A stretch of DNA of 64,000 nt from Conus ventricosus (GCA_018398815.1 JAFLJL010014836.1:35069-99068), one strand, 5' to 3'; positions 22,183 through 32,640 are shown, counted from the first letter of the stretch. The notes: a model not told the origin generated them from the letters alone. Made by a program: numbers and translations.

Positions 22183-22371
22183 TTAAAGGAGTTTTTGAAC
22201 CACATGTTTATATCTTGGGTGCCTGTCTCTTGAGGGAAGGTGTGTTTGCCAAGTTGTGGTATGCTGTTGCATGTAGAATGTCACTGATGCACCTGTATCA
22301 ACAATAAAGTCAATGTTTGTGTCCAACATCATCAGCTTCACTTTAGGTGCATGCGTATTGTAGTTTGACAC
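22183..22371 (-). pseudogene. Gypsy aspartic protease
   Basis: The minus strand reads VKLMMLDTNIDFIVDTGASV, with the catalytic DTGAS at 22280-22299. This is the retropepsin that matures Gag-Pol. It lies directly between the gag zinc knuckle and RT, as in other gypsy elements. The frame after TGASV continues only briefly before breaking. Confidence 0.85.
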
Positions 22372-23260
22372 TCCATAAACAAATGCTTCTTCCTCTTCCT
22401 TGTCGGAGTATCAGAGTTCAAAGTATCATGCAACAGTCTTACCTTGGCTTTGCCCGACCTGCATACCTTTGAGAGGTGTGCGACCTTGTCACAGTTGTGG
22501 TACAGTCTGTCTTTTGCAGGACAGTGGTCACGAGGGTGTGAGACTGCTGCACCAGCCACAATGTCCATCTTGCTGTAAGGACGAGTAGAGTGTGTGAAAT
22601 AGTCTCTAGAACCACAACCTTTAGCACCACAATCAACGGAATTTCCATGACTGGAACCACGTTGACTGGAAGCATGATGACTGAATCCTGTTGACTGGAC
22701 TGCGTTGACTGGAACCTCGTCGACTGGAATTGTGCTGGCTTGAACCCCATCTACTGGAACTGTGTTGATTCCCTGAATTTCGTACAGAGTAGGCAGGGGC
22801 ATCACAAGGATCAGCTGTTGTTTATGAGATGCAGCTTGACGGGAACTGAGAGGCCTTCTATTTCTGAAACTCCCGTTTCGCAAGGTAAAGATCACGAGCT
22901 TCATCTAGCACTTGCTTTAGTGTCAGATCGTCTTTGATGCCTTCCTATCGTACTCTTTGTTGACGCGCATCCTTGGATGATTTTGCAAGAATTTCTTTCC
23001 CTCGGGACCTGTGAAGTCATTTTTGCTGACAATCTTCTTAATCGTGTGTGAACGCACCAATGCCTTCAGCTGACCTGTGAATCATTTTGCTGACAATTTT
23101 CTTAATCGTGTAGAACGCATCAATGCCTTCACTGACCTGTGAAGTCAGTTTGCTGACAATCTCTTAATCGGTGTAGAACGCATCAATGCCTTCAGCTGCT
23201 TTTTGTGTCCACCGTCTGAACTTGAACATCTCAAATGACGTATTTCGTTTGGGTGAAGTG
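22372..23260 (-). pseudogene. Gypsy Gag with altered zinc knuckle
   Basis: Gag packages element RNA. The minus strand shows KDDLTLKQVLDEARDLYLA near 22890-22950, a Pro/Val/Gln-rich stretch with VPVDGVQ-STIPVDEVPVN (22680-22760, itself a short imperfect repeat) and RDHCPAKDRLYHNCDKVAHL-SKVCRSGKAK (22445-22530). The knuckle matches CX2CX4HX4C except that the first Cys reads Tyr. N-terminal to this is the 62-66-bp array at 23006-23198, encoding EGIDAFYTIKKIVSKLT-type repeats. Confidence 0.8.
23006..23198 (-). repeat. Array 1: 62-66-bp unit, 3 copies, in gag
   Basis: GACCTGTGAA starts the copies at 23006, 23072 and 23134. Each continues through TTGCTGACAAT, CTTAATCG and GAACGCATCAATGCCTTCA. On the minus strand this is the AEGIDAFYTIKKIVSKLT segment of Gag repeated. 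Confidence 0.85.
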
Positions 23261-23482
23261 CGTCTTTAATGACAATTTGATCACTTGAATTAAGGTGAAA
23301 CTGGTTTAAATTTCCCAAACCGTCATCCCGAAAAACCTAAAATGCTTTTGTTCTTTCTGTCAACGAGTCAAATGTTTCAGAAATATAAACTCCACCACAA
23401 TGTAAACACAGCCTTCTTTGGTTAGTCTGACGTGATATCAAGGTCACATAAGAAGATGTCGATCTTATTCGATCCAAACTTT
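23261..23482. other. No feature recognised
   Basis: Short stretch between gag and the LINE tail. It probably holds the 5' part of the gypsy gag or leader, but I can support no motif. Confidence 0.4.
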
Positions 23483-23613
23483 CATACCATACCATACCAT
23501 ACCATACCATACCGGTGCAGACGGGTTTTAAACCCTATTCAGCCTTTAGTCGGGTCTTTTTCACAAAAGTCTAACATTCCCTACAATTTAAACTTCTTGT
23601 GTGGGTGATGATA
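23483..23613 (-). mobile_element. LINE 3' end with (TATGG)n tail
   Basis: On the minus strand a short 3' untranslated segment ends in about six TATGG units (23483-23513). The rest of the element lies at 31984-32376, beyond the LTR retrotransposon that split it. There the minus strand gives a LINE C-terminus (NAPSLDSFKARLDHYWADR). Confidence 0.75.
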
Positions 23614-23618
23614 GCGCA
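23614..23618. other. Target-site duplication GCGCA (left)
   Basis: GCGCA precedes the TG at 23619 and recurs at 31979-31983, immediately after the CA at 31978. Confidence 0.88.
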
Positions 23619-25857
23619 TGTCACGACCGACCCTGGAGGTCTGCCCTGACGGGATCGGTCTAGGTGGGAGTGAAGGGAGTGACTGACCTCACACGCTCCG
23701 CAAAGACCACAAAATTAAAGAAAACGATACAACACCCCTTTTTATTCACCCCAAAGCAAAATAAACATTCCAACACACGCACCATGCACGATCAAAAATA
23801 AAGCACTCCAACGCACACAACATGCACAATCACGATCAAGCACTCCAACGCACACAACATGCACAATCACGATCAAGCACTCCAACGCACACAACATGCC
23901 CCAATCACAATCAAGCACTCCAACCACACAACATGCACAATCACGATCAAGCGCTCCAACCACACAACATCACAATCACAATCAAGCACTCCCCACACCC
24001 CAACATGCACGATTATAAATAAATATTTCGCCAACGACGTACACGATCACAATTACAGCACTCCAGCACATATGACATATACACAATAATAAGGAATATC
24101 CCAGTATCAACCCTTTTCTCACACCATGGAGCGCGTCCACATCCCTGCCCCCCTGTCAAGTCCGCAGGGAGCACCCTGCGCACTAGGTGCTCCGAGCCGG
24201 GCTGGTTCTCGCAGGGAGTCCCCCAAAAAGCCGACACCCTCGACTCCCAAGCGGGCATGAAAGAGTGTCCCGGGGGGGGGGGGGGGGGGGGGGGGACGTA
24301 GCTGTTACTGGAGTCCTGGACGGGGTCCAGGCCGGCCAGTCAAACGGCGGGCTCTTCAAAGCAGCCCCACGGCCCGACCAAGGCGTGGCCTCGACCAGCG
24401 CGTGGCACCATCCCGTCCGTGGTCTCAGCCAGAACGGGGCCTCGACCAGCACGTGGCACCATCCATTCGTGCTCCGGGTGAAGCCCCCGGGAGGGGGGAG
24501 GACGTAGCTGGGAGGAGAGTCGGAGAGGAGAAAAAGAAAAGGAAGGGGGAAGAAGAAGGGTACTGGAACCCTGCCGTCAGTACCGTCTGACCATTGCTGC
24601 AAGTCTTATCAGCCACTCGCAGATGGCGAGGGAAGTGTATTAAACGAAACGCAGAACACCCATGGAATCAAGTCTTCCACACGATGCAGGTAAAAGACTG
24701 CATTAAATCAACGGGTTAAAAACAAATATAATTATCTTCACCCTTCTCTCACCCCCTTTTAAAACTTTTTCCCTTTCCCTTTAGGAAATAAATCAACACA
24801 CACCATCGCTTAATAACTGCCACCACATTTGCAAAAAATAATTCAATGGCATAACCGTCACATTTAAAAAACAACATTCAAATAACACAAATCTCCAACC
24901 ACGCACCCCGAACGACAAATCATGCGTAACGCACGCTCGTGAACATAAAACCGTTCTCCTTGCACACACAAACAACGTGGCCGAAGGAAAAAGCCCCGGC
25001 GAATGTGACAGGGGGGACAGCGAGACCAAGCAAGTTCCAACCCGGGAATCACCAGTTCCTCCCCTTCCCCACCGACAACCGCATCACCAATACATAAACA
25101 GGAGAAAGAATTTTGGAAATAATTTAGAATGGCCGGGTTAAAGATGGAATTAACCAGAAAAAAGGGTCTCACAAAAATATTTCTCTTACAATTTCGAAAC
25201 AAAAGAAAATTGCGCAAAAGCGAAGACTAAGCCGGCTAACAACAACAAATCAAAACAAACAGACCACGAAACTGATGTTTAACCAGCTACCCGTGGTGAC
25301 CCCGAAGAGGCGGCAAAGGACTCTCTCTACCCTCTGTCCAGTCGAGAGGACAGAGGCGAAGATGCGGAAACAGAAGAAATGATGTCCCTCTCCTACAGGC
25401 CGACTGCAGGAATTGAAAGTACTGACTGTACTCTCGACGATAAGGTAAAGAACCAGGACTGGAGCAGGCGCCCCCAGAACATCTTCCGCCGAGTGAAGAG
25501 CAACCTCCCTCAGCAATGGCGGCCAACATGCCATGCTGCGTCACAGAGTAGCATACTTCAAACTAAAAGAAACGAAGCACGTGCGACAGGAAAAAGACGG
25601 GCGAGAGGCCGATGACAGAAAGTTCGAGAGAAAGGTACCGGCCACCGTGAACTTGCGGGATGAATAGCAGGGGCGGGGGAATTAGAGAGAGAGAGAGAGA
25701 AAGCAAACCGAAGTTGAGCTGAACCACACCAAGTGCAACTGCACCACAAGCCACCCTAAGGACGGATACACGACCACAGAAACGACAAAAAACAAATAAG
25801 TAATTCCGCCACCCTAGGTGGGTCGAACGTCGTAGGCCTCGCGACAAACTCGTGACA
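23619..25857 (-). repeat. 3' LTR, 2.24 kb
   Basis: Matches 29735-31978 along its whole length. Many of the differences are single-base indels, with some substitutions. It contains a 37-bp tandem repeat (23775-24005), a G run (24271-24294) and a (GA)n tract near 25686. LTRs this long are unusual for Ty3 elements. On the plus strand it begins TGTCACGACC and ends CTCGTGACA. Confidence 0.9.
23775..24005. repeat. 37-bp tandem repeat in 3' LTR, about 6 copies
   Basis: Units of CAATCACGATCAAGCACTCC-AACGCACACAACATGCA. The array is also present in the other LTR at 29885-30120. Tandem repeats in LTRs can act as enhancers, but that is inference only. Confidence 0.85.
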
Positions 25858-25869
25858 AACCCCCCTTCT
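25858..25869 (-). promoter_or_regulatory. Polypurine tract
   Basis: On the minus strand AGAAGGGGGGTT directly precedes the TGTCACGA of the 3' LTR. It is the expected primer for plus-strand DNA synthesis. Confidence 0.8.
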
Positions 25870-26220
25870 AAAAGCATCTGTTTTCTCTGAATTCATTTGC
25901 TCCTTTAAACCCTTTGTCGCATGTGCAACTTCACAACAATGGGACCGAACCCAACTCTCTGTGATCGACAGAGTACGATGAATCCAATACAAACATTCCA
26001 CGATAGAATCACACGGGAAATACATAATACTACATTTATCAAACAACTAAGAAAACCCTTTCCCCAACCATGAAAGTAAAAATACGAACCATTGGTGATT
26101 CACTACCGTTAACCTCACGGGAAGTGACAACTTTTCACTAACCTGATACAGAGCCCAAAAAAGGGATATAACCCTGGTTGAGGGGGTGTCCCTCTGACTG
26201 ATTTTCCAATATGCTAACTA

Positions 26221-26330
26221 GGGAGCTCGGCTAAGATAGTCAGTATCCGTATTAACAGGAACCCTTGATATACGGAAAGTGAACGCATGACTCTGCAGCT
26301 CCACTCTTAACTCATGGTCGACGACTGACT
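26221..26330 (-). pseudogene. RNase H C-terminal fragment
   Basis: The minus strand reads DHELRVELQSHAFTFRIS and then NTDTDYLSRAP. This is the end of a Ty3-type RNase H domain (ELQ-, ADYLSR-like), and the same end is seen in the gypsy at 20465-20580. It follows directly after broken integrase sequence, so a deletion removed the integrase end, all of RT and most of RNase H. Its position downstream of integrase shows the ancestral order. Confidence 0.75.
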
Positions 26331-27000
26331 GGCCGGATCCGGTCCAGGCACTGGAGAGGATGATGACGCTCTCCATACAAACAATTCCGGCCGTACTTCT
26401 TCTTGGCACGCCAGTGCGCGTCCAAATCTGCCTGAAGATTCAGCAACAGTAGGGGTATCGATAGTCCTAAGCGGGCAGCCTCGGGGTACCGACTCGCAGA
26501 TTCTACCACTACCGAAGTGTAGCGGTGACCGCGACCCGGATGGAGGATTAATGGGCCCTCACCAGGTCGACCCCAACCTTGTTGAATGCCTCCCCAACCA
26601 GTGGCACTGACCCTAGGGAACACGCTTCAAGCGAACCCTTAGGCGTGTCCGTTGGCGGGTATCGCAACTGGGGCAGTACTGCCTAACCTGTGAGTTCATC
26701 CCTGGCCAAAAGAGTCTGTCTACTCGCTCGAGAGTCCGCTTGGAGCCCATATGACCTGCCATGGGGAATCGGGGCCTCCCGGAGGACAGACTCTCTCAAG
26801 CTTTGGGAACAACAAGCTGTTTGGCCACACATCTGCCTGAGTGGAAACCCTAAAGAGGATCCCCTTGTGGACTTGAAGCTCACCTTGGCGTGTCGGGCCG
26901 ACTGAGCGGGACGATCCACCAGCGTCGCAGGCGTTGGACATCCAAGTCCCTGGCCTGAAGACGGATAATGCTAGCAGGATCGGCCCTTGCCAAACTCGTT
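26331..27000 (-). pseudogene. Integrase, N-terminal finger and partial core
   Basis: On the minus strand the linker LARADPASIIRLQARDLDVQRL (26945-26995) leads to DRPAQSARHAKVSFKSTRGS (26870-26920) and LRESVLREAPIPHG (26770-26810). The finger region follows, with VDRLFWPGMNSQVRQYCPSCDT (26660-26730; CPSC is the Cys pair of HHCC). Core traces SVPRGCPLR, IDTPTVAES and QADLDAHW continue to about 26400. The catalytic DDE residues cannot be followed because of frame changes. This is a Ty3-type integrase by its linker and finger. Confidence 0.82.
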
Positions 27001-27044
27001 AGAGATCGGCTGAAGAACGGGACGTAATTCCTGTTCCTGCGTCT

Positions 27045-27430
27045 TAGCTTTGGCGCGTGTGGTGACTCCCACACACGCCTGTACGGGCAAATCCGTAGAA
27101 AACGGACTGACTGCGTCCGTCTGCGAAGGTGATAGTATTCCCTACATAAGGAATACAGAGGTCGCTCCACTGCGATGGCCCATACTTCCGCCACAGAAGT
27201 GGGGGGTTTGGAGATAGAAACGATACTGAAGGCGGTGGAGGTAAAACCAGCCTCCAACCCGCAAAACATCGAAAACTGGCGCCCCCCCGGGGCCTTAGGG
27301 GAAACAAAATCCTTATCCACAAAGAGTGTTGATGCCCCGAATCCCTGATGGTGTCGACCAAGGAGGAACCAACAACAGAGAGAAACACTGGCACTCGAAT
27401 CACCAGAACGGGAGGAACCCACGTAGCTGA
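27045..27430 (-). pseudogene. Aspartic protease
   Basis: The minus strand has DTIRDSG near 27345 and, one frame over, ASTLFVDKDFVSPKAPGG (27285-27335). Together these give the DSGAS catalytic motif of retropepsins. VGNTITFADGRSQSVFYGFA (27075-27150) follows as the flap and C-terminal region. It lies between the Gag zinc knuckle and integrase. Confidence 0.75.
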
Positions 27431-29160
27431 GGCACGAGGACGTTGGAAAGGACCACCCCACGACTACCAGCGGCTTAGGACAATCTTTCCTAATTTGGCC
27501 AGGACGACCACAAAGAAAACACAGTCGGGGCGCTGAAATCCCCGATGAACTGCCTGCCTTTTTCCCCCCCCCACAGCATTGCGGCACCTTATTGCTCCCA
27601 AAATCCTGTGGAGGGCTTCCTCTCCGATCTGGGCGATCCCCAAATAAGCCCTGCGAGCTTCAGCAAACACCTCAGCTGTGTGAATCGCAGCCGCGAAATC
27701 CTGAGGTCTGTCTCGCCTATCCGGATCCTCAACTCTGGGACACAGTGTTGGTGAGCGTTCAATGAGGAATCAATCCTCCACTCCAACTTTGCTAACTGAC
27801 GCCAGTACCCTACGTCTTGCGCAGCCTATCACCAAACTGCACGAAGGTCTCATCATTATTCTTCTTCATGGACCTAAACTTCCTCCTGTAGGCTCCCGGG
27901 GTAAGGTGGAAACGCTTACGCAAAACCAACGCATGTCTGCATAAGACGCACCTTCATTTAGAGAGAGCACACACTCCCTGCAGCACCAGATAATCCAGAA
28001 AAAAGGTGCATAGCCTTTTTTTTCCTCAACAATTGGTATGAACAAGCAACCTTGTCGAAATGCTCTAAGAACATATCAATGTCCTCACTAGGTCTGAACT
28101 CTGGAAGCTTTAACTTTGGGCCTCTAACTCTATCACCTGCCTGGTGATTAACCCCCTGGTTTACAGAAGCGAGAGGGCCCCGAAAGAAGTTGTTCCATCT
28201 CCTCCCTACGCAAAGCCTCCATCCTGTCTAGTTCTTCCCTACGGAGGGCTTCCTGCCTGTCAGCCTCTTCCCAAAGCTGAGCAGCCTCCTCCCACGCTGA
28301 GCCTTTCCCGTTTAGCAGCCTCCTCCCTACCTGACCTCCTCTTAGCAGCCTCCTCCCCACAAGAATAGCCTCTTCCTTTGCAAACCTCCTGGGCGTCCGT
28401 CTCCTCTCTACGCAGAGCCTCCATCCTGTCTAGTTCTTCCCTACGGAGGGCTTCCCCGCCGTCAGCCTCTTCCCTACGGAGCCTTGCCTCTTCCCTACTT
28501 CTTCCCTACGAAGGCTTTCCTGCCTAGCAGCCTCTTCCCTACGTAAGCTTCCTGCCTACAGCCTCTTCACTTTCGCTGCCGCTCCAGAAACATAAGGACA
28601 GAGGTGATATCCTGAGGCGGTTCACCACTCCCGACCCGGGAGGGTGATCCGTCTGACCCGTCCCTTGGGTCTCGACTTTTCCCCTAAGGAAAGTCTTCTG
28701 GGGCATGCCCCTTACGAGGGAAGCCTGGAGAGGAGAAGGTTTCGGTCTCTGCGACTCAACAGAAGCCCACAGTTGCTTCGCTATAACTCTGACGCCTCCG
28801 AGCGGAAGTGCCAGCGGGTCTCAACAGGGGGACCCCCCAGCGAAGAGGAGTAAAAGTACTCACTGGACTACCTGCTACAGCACTGGGAATAGGGAGAAGT
28901 TACCGTAGTCGAGGTACTGGGACTAATAGTAGGGACTACAGTAACATTTTGAATACCCTTCTTCTTCGAAAGCACGCTCGCCATACCACCCACGCCGGAC
29001 GTCGCCATGACAATAATATCCTACAGTTTTCCAAATACAGGGGAAAAACAATTCCACAGAGAAAAAAAAAAAAAAAATATTTTAGGGGCGTGTGTATATG
29101 TGTGGGATGTGTTGTGTGCGTGTGTGCGGACAATTCCGGCTGCTCCCACTCTGGCAACAC
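27431..29160 (-). pseudogene. Gag: coiled coil, SCAN-like capsid, zinc knuckle
   Basis: The minus strand begins with a charged repeat region (28144-28560). Units resembling EEADRQEALRREELDRMEAL recur every 24-45 bp and predict a coiled coil. KLKLPEFRPSEDIDMFLEHF (28070-28130) then opens a SCAN-like capsid of the kind found in some Ty3 Gags. AAAIHTAEVFAEARRAYLG (27620-27690) belongs to its end, and CFLCGRPGQIRKDC (27480-27521) is the zinc knuckle. The knuckle fits CX2CX4HX4C except that His reads Gln. Several frameshifts break the chain. The sequence between 28570 and 29160 is Gly/Ser-rich or low-complexity and its coding status is unclear. Confidence 0.72.
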
Positions 29161-29712
29161 CGCGCTCTACAGCACGAGCAACAGTGCGGTGGGGGTCACC
29201 GAAAAAAAAAAAAAAAAAAAAAACTATGTCCGGCTGCCCCCAACTCGGCAACACCGCGCCTACAGCACGAGCAACATGCGGTGGGCGGCTGGAAAAAAAA
29301 AACAACAAAAACCTAGCAGACGAAATCCGGAGAGAGGAAAAAAGAGACACTAGCGTCCGATACAAACCCCCCTGACTCAACAACCCGGTAGAGAGAAAAA
29401 AAAAAAACAAGAATTAAACTAAATACAAAACAGAATGGAAGACTGAGCGGCAACAGAAGGGGAAACTTACGGCCGTACCTGCGTGAGTACCCGGCGGAAG
29501 GAGGTCTGGAAGCGGGCGACTCCTCCCGGTCTCACCTCGACCCCCGAGTCACGCCGGATGTTCCCTCAGGCCACCAAAAGAAATCCCACACTCTAGAGTC
29601 ACCCAGCCAACCACCCACGAACAAACACGACAAACAGACTAAACATATACAAAACAGACAAAACTAAACAGGTACTCTGCGAAACGAGAGAGAGACAGCC
29701 AGAGCCCTTCAC
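29161..29712. other. Leader region of the LTR element
   Basis: Between Gag and the primer binding site. It contains two copies of CGGCTGCYCCCA-CTCGGCAACACCGCG (29136-29170 and 29230-29262), each followed by an A run. No gene is seen. Confidence 0.5.
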
Positions 29713-29730
29713 ATCCCGGACGAGCCCCCA
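29713..29730 (-). promoter_or_regulatory. tRNA-Pro-type primer binding site
   Basis: The minus strand reads TGGGGGCTCGTCCGGGAT, the 18 bases complementary to the 3' end of tRNA-Pro and well known as the gammaretroviral primer site. It lies four bases inside the 5' LTR edge, as expected. Confidence 0.85.
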
Positions 29731-29734
29731 CAAT

Positions 29735-31978
29735 TGCACGACCGACCCCTGGAGGTCTGCCCTGACAGGATCGGGCTAGGGGGAGTGAAGGGAGTGACTG
29801 ACCTCACACGCTCCGCAAGAGACCACACAAAAAGATTACGATACAACACCCCATTTATTCACACCAGCAAAATAAACATTCCAACCCCACGCACCATGCA
29901 CGATCACAATAAAGCACTCCAACGCACACAACATGCACAATCACGAAACAAGCACTCCAACGCACACAACATGCACAATCACGATCAAGCCTCCCAACGC
30001 ACACAACATGCACAATCACAATCAAGCACTCCAACGCACACAACATGCACAATCACGATCAAGCGCTCCAACGCACACAACATGCACAATCACAACAAGC
30101 ACTCCCACACCCACAACATGCACGATTATAAAAAAAATATTTCGCCATACGACGTACACGATCACAATTACAGCACTCCAGCACATATGACAATACACAA
30201 TTATAAAAGGAATATTTCCCCGTATCAACCTTTCTCACACCATGAGCGCGTCCACATCCCTGCCCCTGTCCCAAATCCGCAGGAGCACCCTGTCGCACTA
30301 GGTTGCTCCGAGCCGGCTGGTTCTCGCAGGGAGTCGCCCAAAGCCGACACCCCGACCCCAAGCGGGCAGTGAAGAGAGTGTCCCGGGGGGGGGGGGGGGG
30401 GGGGGGGGGGCGTAGCTGTTACTGGAGGTCCTGGACGGGGGTCCAGGCCGGCCAGTCAAGACGGCGGCTCTTCTAGCAGTCCCCCGTCCCGACCAAGGCG
30501 TGGCCTCGACCAGCGCGTGGCACCTCCCGCCCCTGTTCTCAGCCAGAACGTGGCCTCGACCAGCACGTGGCACCATCCAGTTCGTGCTCCAGGTGAAGCC
30601 CCCGGGGGGGGGGAGGGCGTACTGGGAGGAGAGTCGGAGAGGAGAAAAAGAAGAAGGAAGGAGGAAGGGAAAAAGGGTACTGGAACCCTGCCGTCAGTAC
30701 CGTCTGACCAATTGCTGTCAAGTCTTATCAGCCACTCGCATGATGGGCGAGGGGAAGTGTATTAAACGCACGCAGAAACACCCATGGAATCAAGTCTTCT
30801 CACACGATGCAGGTAAAAGACTGCATTAAATCAACAGGTTATAAAAAAAATATGAATTATCTTCACCCTTCTCTCACTCACGCTTAACGTTTCCATCCTT
30901 AGGAAAAAAAATCAACACAGCGACCACGCTTAATAACTGCCACCACATTTGCAAAAATAATTCAATGGCATAACCGTCACATTTTATAAACACATTTCAA
31001 AATAACACAAAAACTCCAACCACGCACCGAACGACAAATCATGCGACGCACGCCGTGAACATAAAACTCTTCTCCTTGCACACACAAACAGACGGTGGCC
31101 GAAGGATAAAAGTCCGGCGAAAGTACAGGGGCGGACGAGCGAGACCAAGCAAGTTCCAACCCTGAATCACCAGTTCTCTCCCCTTCCCCACCGACTACCG
31201 CATCACCAGATACATAAACAGGAGAAAGAATTTGGAAATAATTTAGAATGGCCAGTTTTAAAAATGGAATTAACCAGAGAAAAGGTCTCACACAATATTT
31301 CTCTTCAATTTCGAAAACAAAAGAAAATTGCGCAAAAGCGAAGACTACGCCGCTAACAACAACAATCAAAACAAACAGACCACGAAACTGATGCTTACCA
31401 GCTACCCGTGGGGGACCCCCAAAAGGGGGGTCAAAGGGCTCCTCTACCCCTGTCCATCGAGAGGACAGAGGCGAAGATGCGGGAAACAGAAGAAATGATG
31501 TCCCTCTCCTACAGGCCGACTGCAGGAATTGAAAGTACTGACGTACTCTCGACGATAAGGTAAAGAACCAGGACGGAGCAGGGGCCCCCCCAAAACATCT
31601 TCCGCTCGAGTGAAGAGCTAACCTCCCTCAGCAATGGCGCAACATGCCATGCTGCGTCACGAGTGACATACTTCAAACTAAAAAAAAAACGAAGCACGTG
31701 CGACAGGTAAAAAGACAGGCGAGAGGCCGATAGACAGAAAGTTCGAGAAAAGGTACCGGGCCCCCCGTGAACTTGCAGGATGAATAGCACGGCGGTGGGA
31801 AATTTGAGAAGAGAGAGAGAAAGCAAACCGAATTGAGCTGAACCACACCAAGGTGCAACGCACCACAAGCCACCCTAAGGACGGATACACGACCACAGCA
31901 ACGACAATAAACAAATAAGTAAAATTCCGCCACCCTAGGTGGGTCGAACGTCGTAGGCCTCGCGACAAAATCGTGACA
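29735..31978 (-). repeat. 5' LTR, 2.24 kb
   Basis: Partner of 23619-25857. It carries the same 37-bp repeat array (29885-30120), the same G run (30387-30411) and the same ends, except that one T is missing from the inner TGTCACG. Confidence 0.9.
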
Positions 31979-31983
31979 GCGCA
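31979..31983. other. Target-site duplication GCGCA (right)
   Basis: Matches 23614-23618. Confidence 0.88.
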
Positions 31984-32376
31984 GCAGTCTGAAGTCTACC
32001 TACCGAATATATACGGTCTGCCCAATAATGATCCAGTCTGGCCTTGAAGCTGTCGAGAGATGGTGCGTTAAATTTTTTTTCTGGGGGCGCATTCCAGGGA
32101 ATCACCACTCAATAGGGGAAATAGTTTCCTCGTAGTTTCAGCACTGAGTCTTGTCCATGTAAAATGAAACGTTCAAAGGGGGAGAGACATGATGTAAATA
32201 AACGCAGCTAATAGGCATTGTAAATCGAGACTGATTCAATAAGTTTTGCACAACATCAAGAAATACAGTTTCTAGATATAAGCAAGATCTATCCACAGAG
32301 CTCGTCTGATACCGTAAGCCAAACACGAAAAATATGGCACAGAAGTCCTTTAAAAACATTCTCGTCGCCAGATATA
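31984..32376 (-). pseudogene. LINE reverse transcriptase C-terminus
   Basis: The minus strand reads LKLRGNYFPY near 32120 and, after a frame change, VIPWNAPPEKKFNAPSLDSF with KARLDHYW-ADR (32010-32100). This is the conserved C-terminal end of CR1-like LINE proteins (NAWN-LP, SLNSFKNRLD). The 3' end with a TATGG tail is at 23483-23613, across the LTR element. The part upstream of about 32170 shows no motif I can name. Confidence 0.7.
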
Positions 32377-32430
32377 GTGCGCGCTGGTGACCTACTCGTT
32401 TATGAGTGAACCAGCCTTTTAGGAAGAAGA
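32377..32430 (+). repeat. GAA-tailed dispersed repeat, 3' end
   Basis: GCGCGCTGGTGACCTACTCG, TTTATGAGTGAACCAGCC and TTTTAGGAAGAAGA match the end of the insertion at 21050-21283. Confidence 0.75.
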
Positions 32431-32431
32431 T

Positions 32432-32640
32432 AGTGTCCTTGATGGTGGATGCACAGAACAGATCCATAAAGGATAACAATACCAAAGCTGGTGTGTATAA
32501 TATAGATATAATTAATTCAAACTAGAAACAGGCTGCTTAGACATGTCAACAGTTCTGTGCGCACGCATCTCTGACTCGGCCTTATGGGATAGCCTACAAG
32601 TCACGTCATGTAACTACGAGGCTGGTAACTAACTCTGGTT
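32432..32640 (+). repeat. Dispersed repeat, copy 2 (uninterrupted)
   Basis: Uninterrupted counterpart of 15165-15312 plus 15745-15785. It shows that the 430-bp block at 15313-15744 is an insertion. Confidence 0.75.

Larger units (their letters stand above)
16565..23260 (-). mobile_element. Ty3/gypsy retrotransposon polyprotein region with internal tandem arrays
   Basis: Read on the minus strand, the domains appear in normal gypsy order. Gag with a zinc knuckle (22400-23260) is followed by protease (22183-22371), reverse transcriptase (20850-22115), RNase H (20480-20850) and integrase (16565-20470). Each of five places in this coding sequence carries a local tandem array made from its own codons: 23006-23198, 19840-20296, 17965-19740, 17289-17568 and 16565-16935. 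A 230-bp foreign repeat also interrupts the RT connection region. LTRs were not found on either side. The frame is broken many times. Some breaks are real, because unit lengths of 40, 47 and 62-66 bp are not multiples of three, and some may be consensus errors. Confidence 0.9.
23619..31978 (-). mobile_element. Complete LTR retrotransposon, Gmr1-like order, RT deleted
   Basis: An 8.36-kb element in minus orientation. It has LTRs at 29735-31978 (5') and 23619-25857 (3'), which start TGTCACGA and end TCGTGACA. A GCGCA target duplication flanks it. A tRNA-Pro-type primer binding site (29713-29730) and a polypurine tract (25858-25869) lie at the expected inner edges. The 3.9-kb interior runs Gag, protease, integrase and then the last part of RNase H, with no reverse transcriptase. 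RNase H downstream of integrase is the reverse of normal Ty3/gypsy order. As it lacks RT, it could only move using enzymes from a relative such as the one at 48819-60728. Confidence 0.9.

Noticed and set aside
23483..23513. (ATACC)n as an independent microsatellite or telomeric repeat
   Set aside because: It sits exactly at the 3' end of a minus-strand LINE and is better read as that element's tail.
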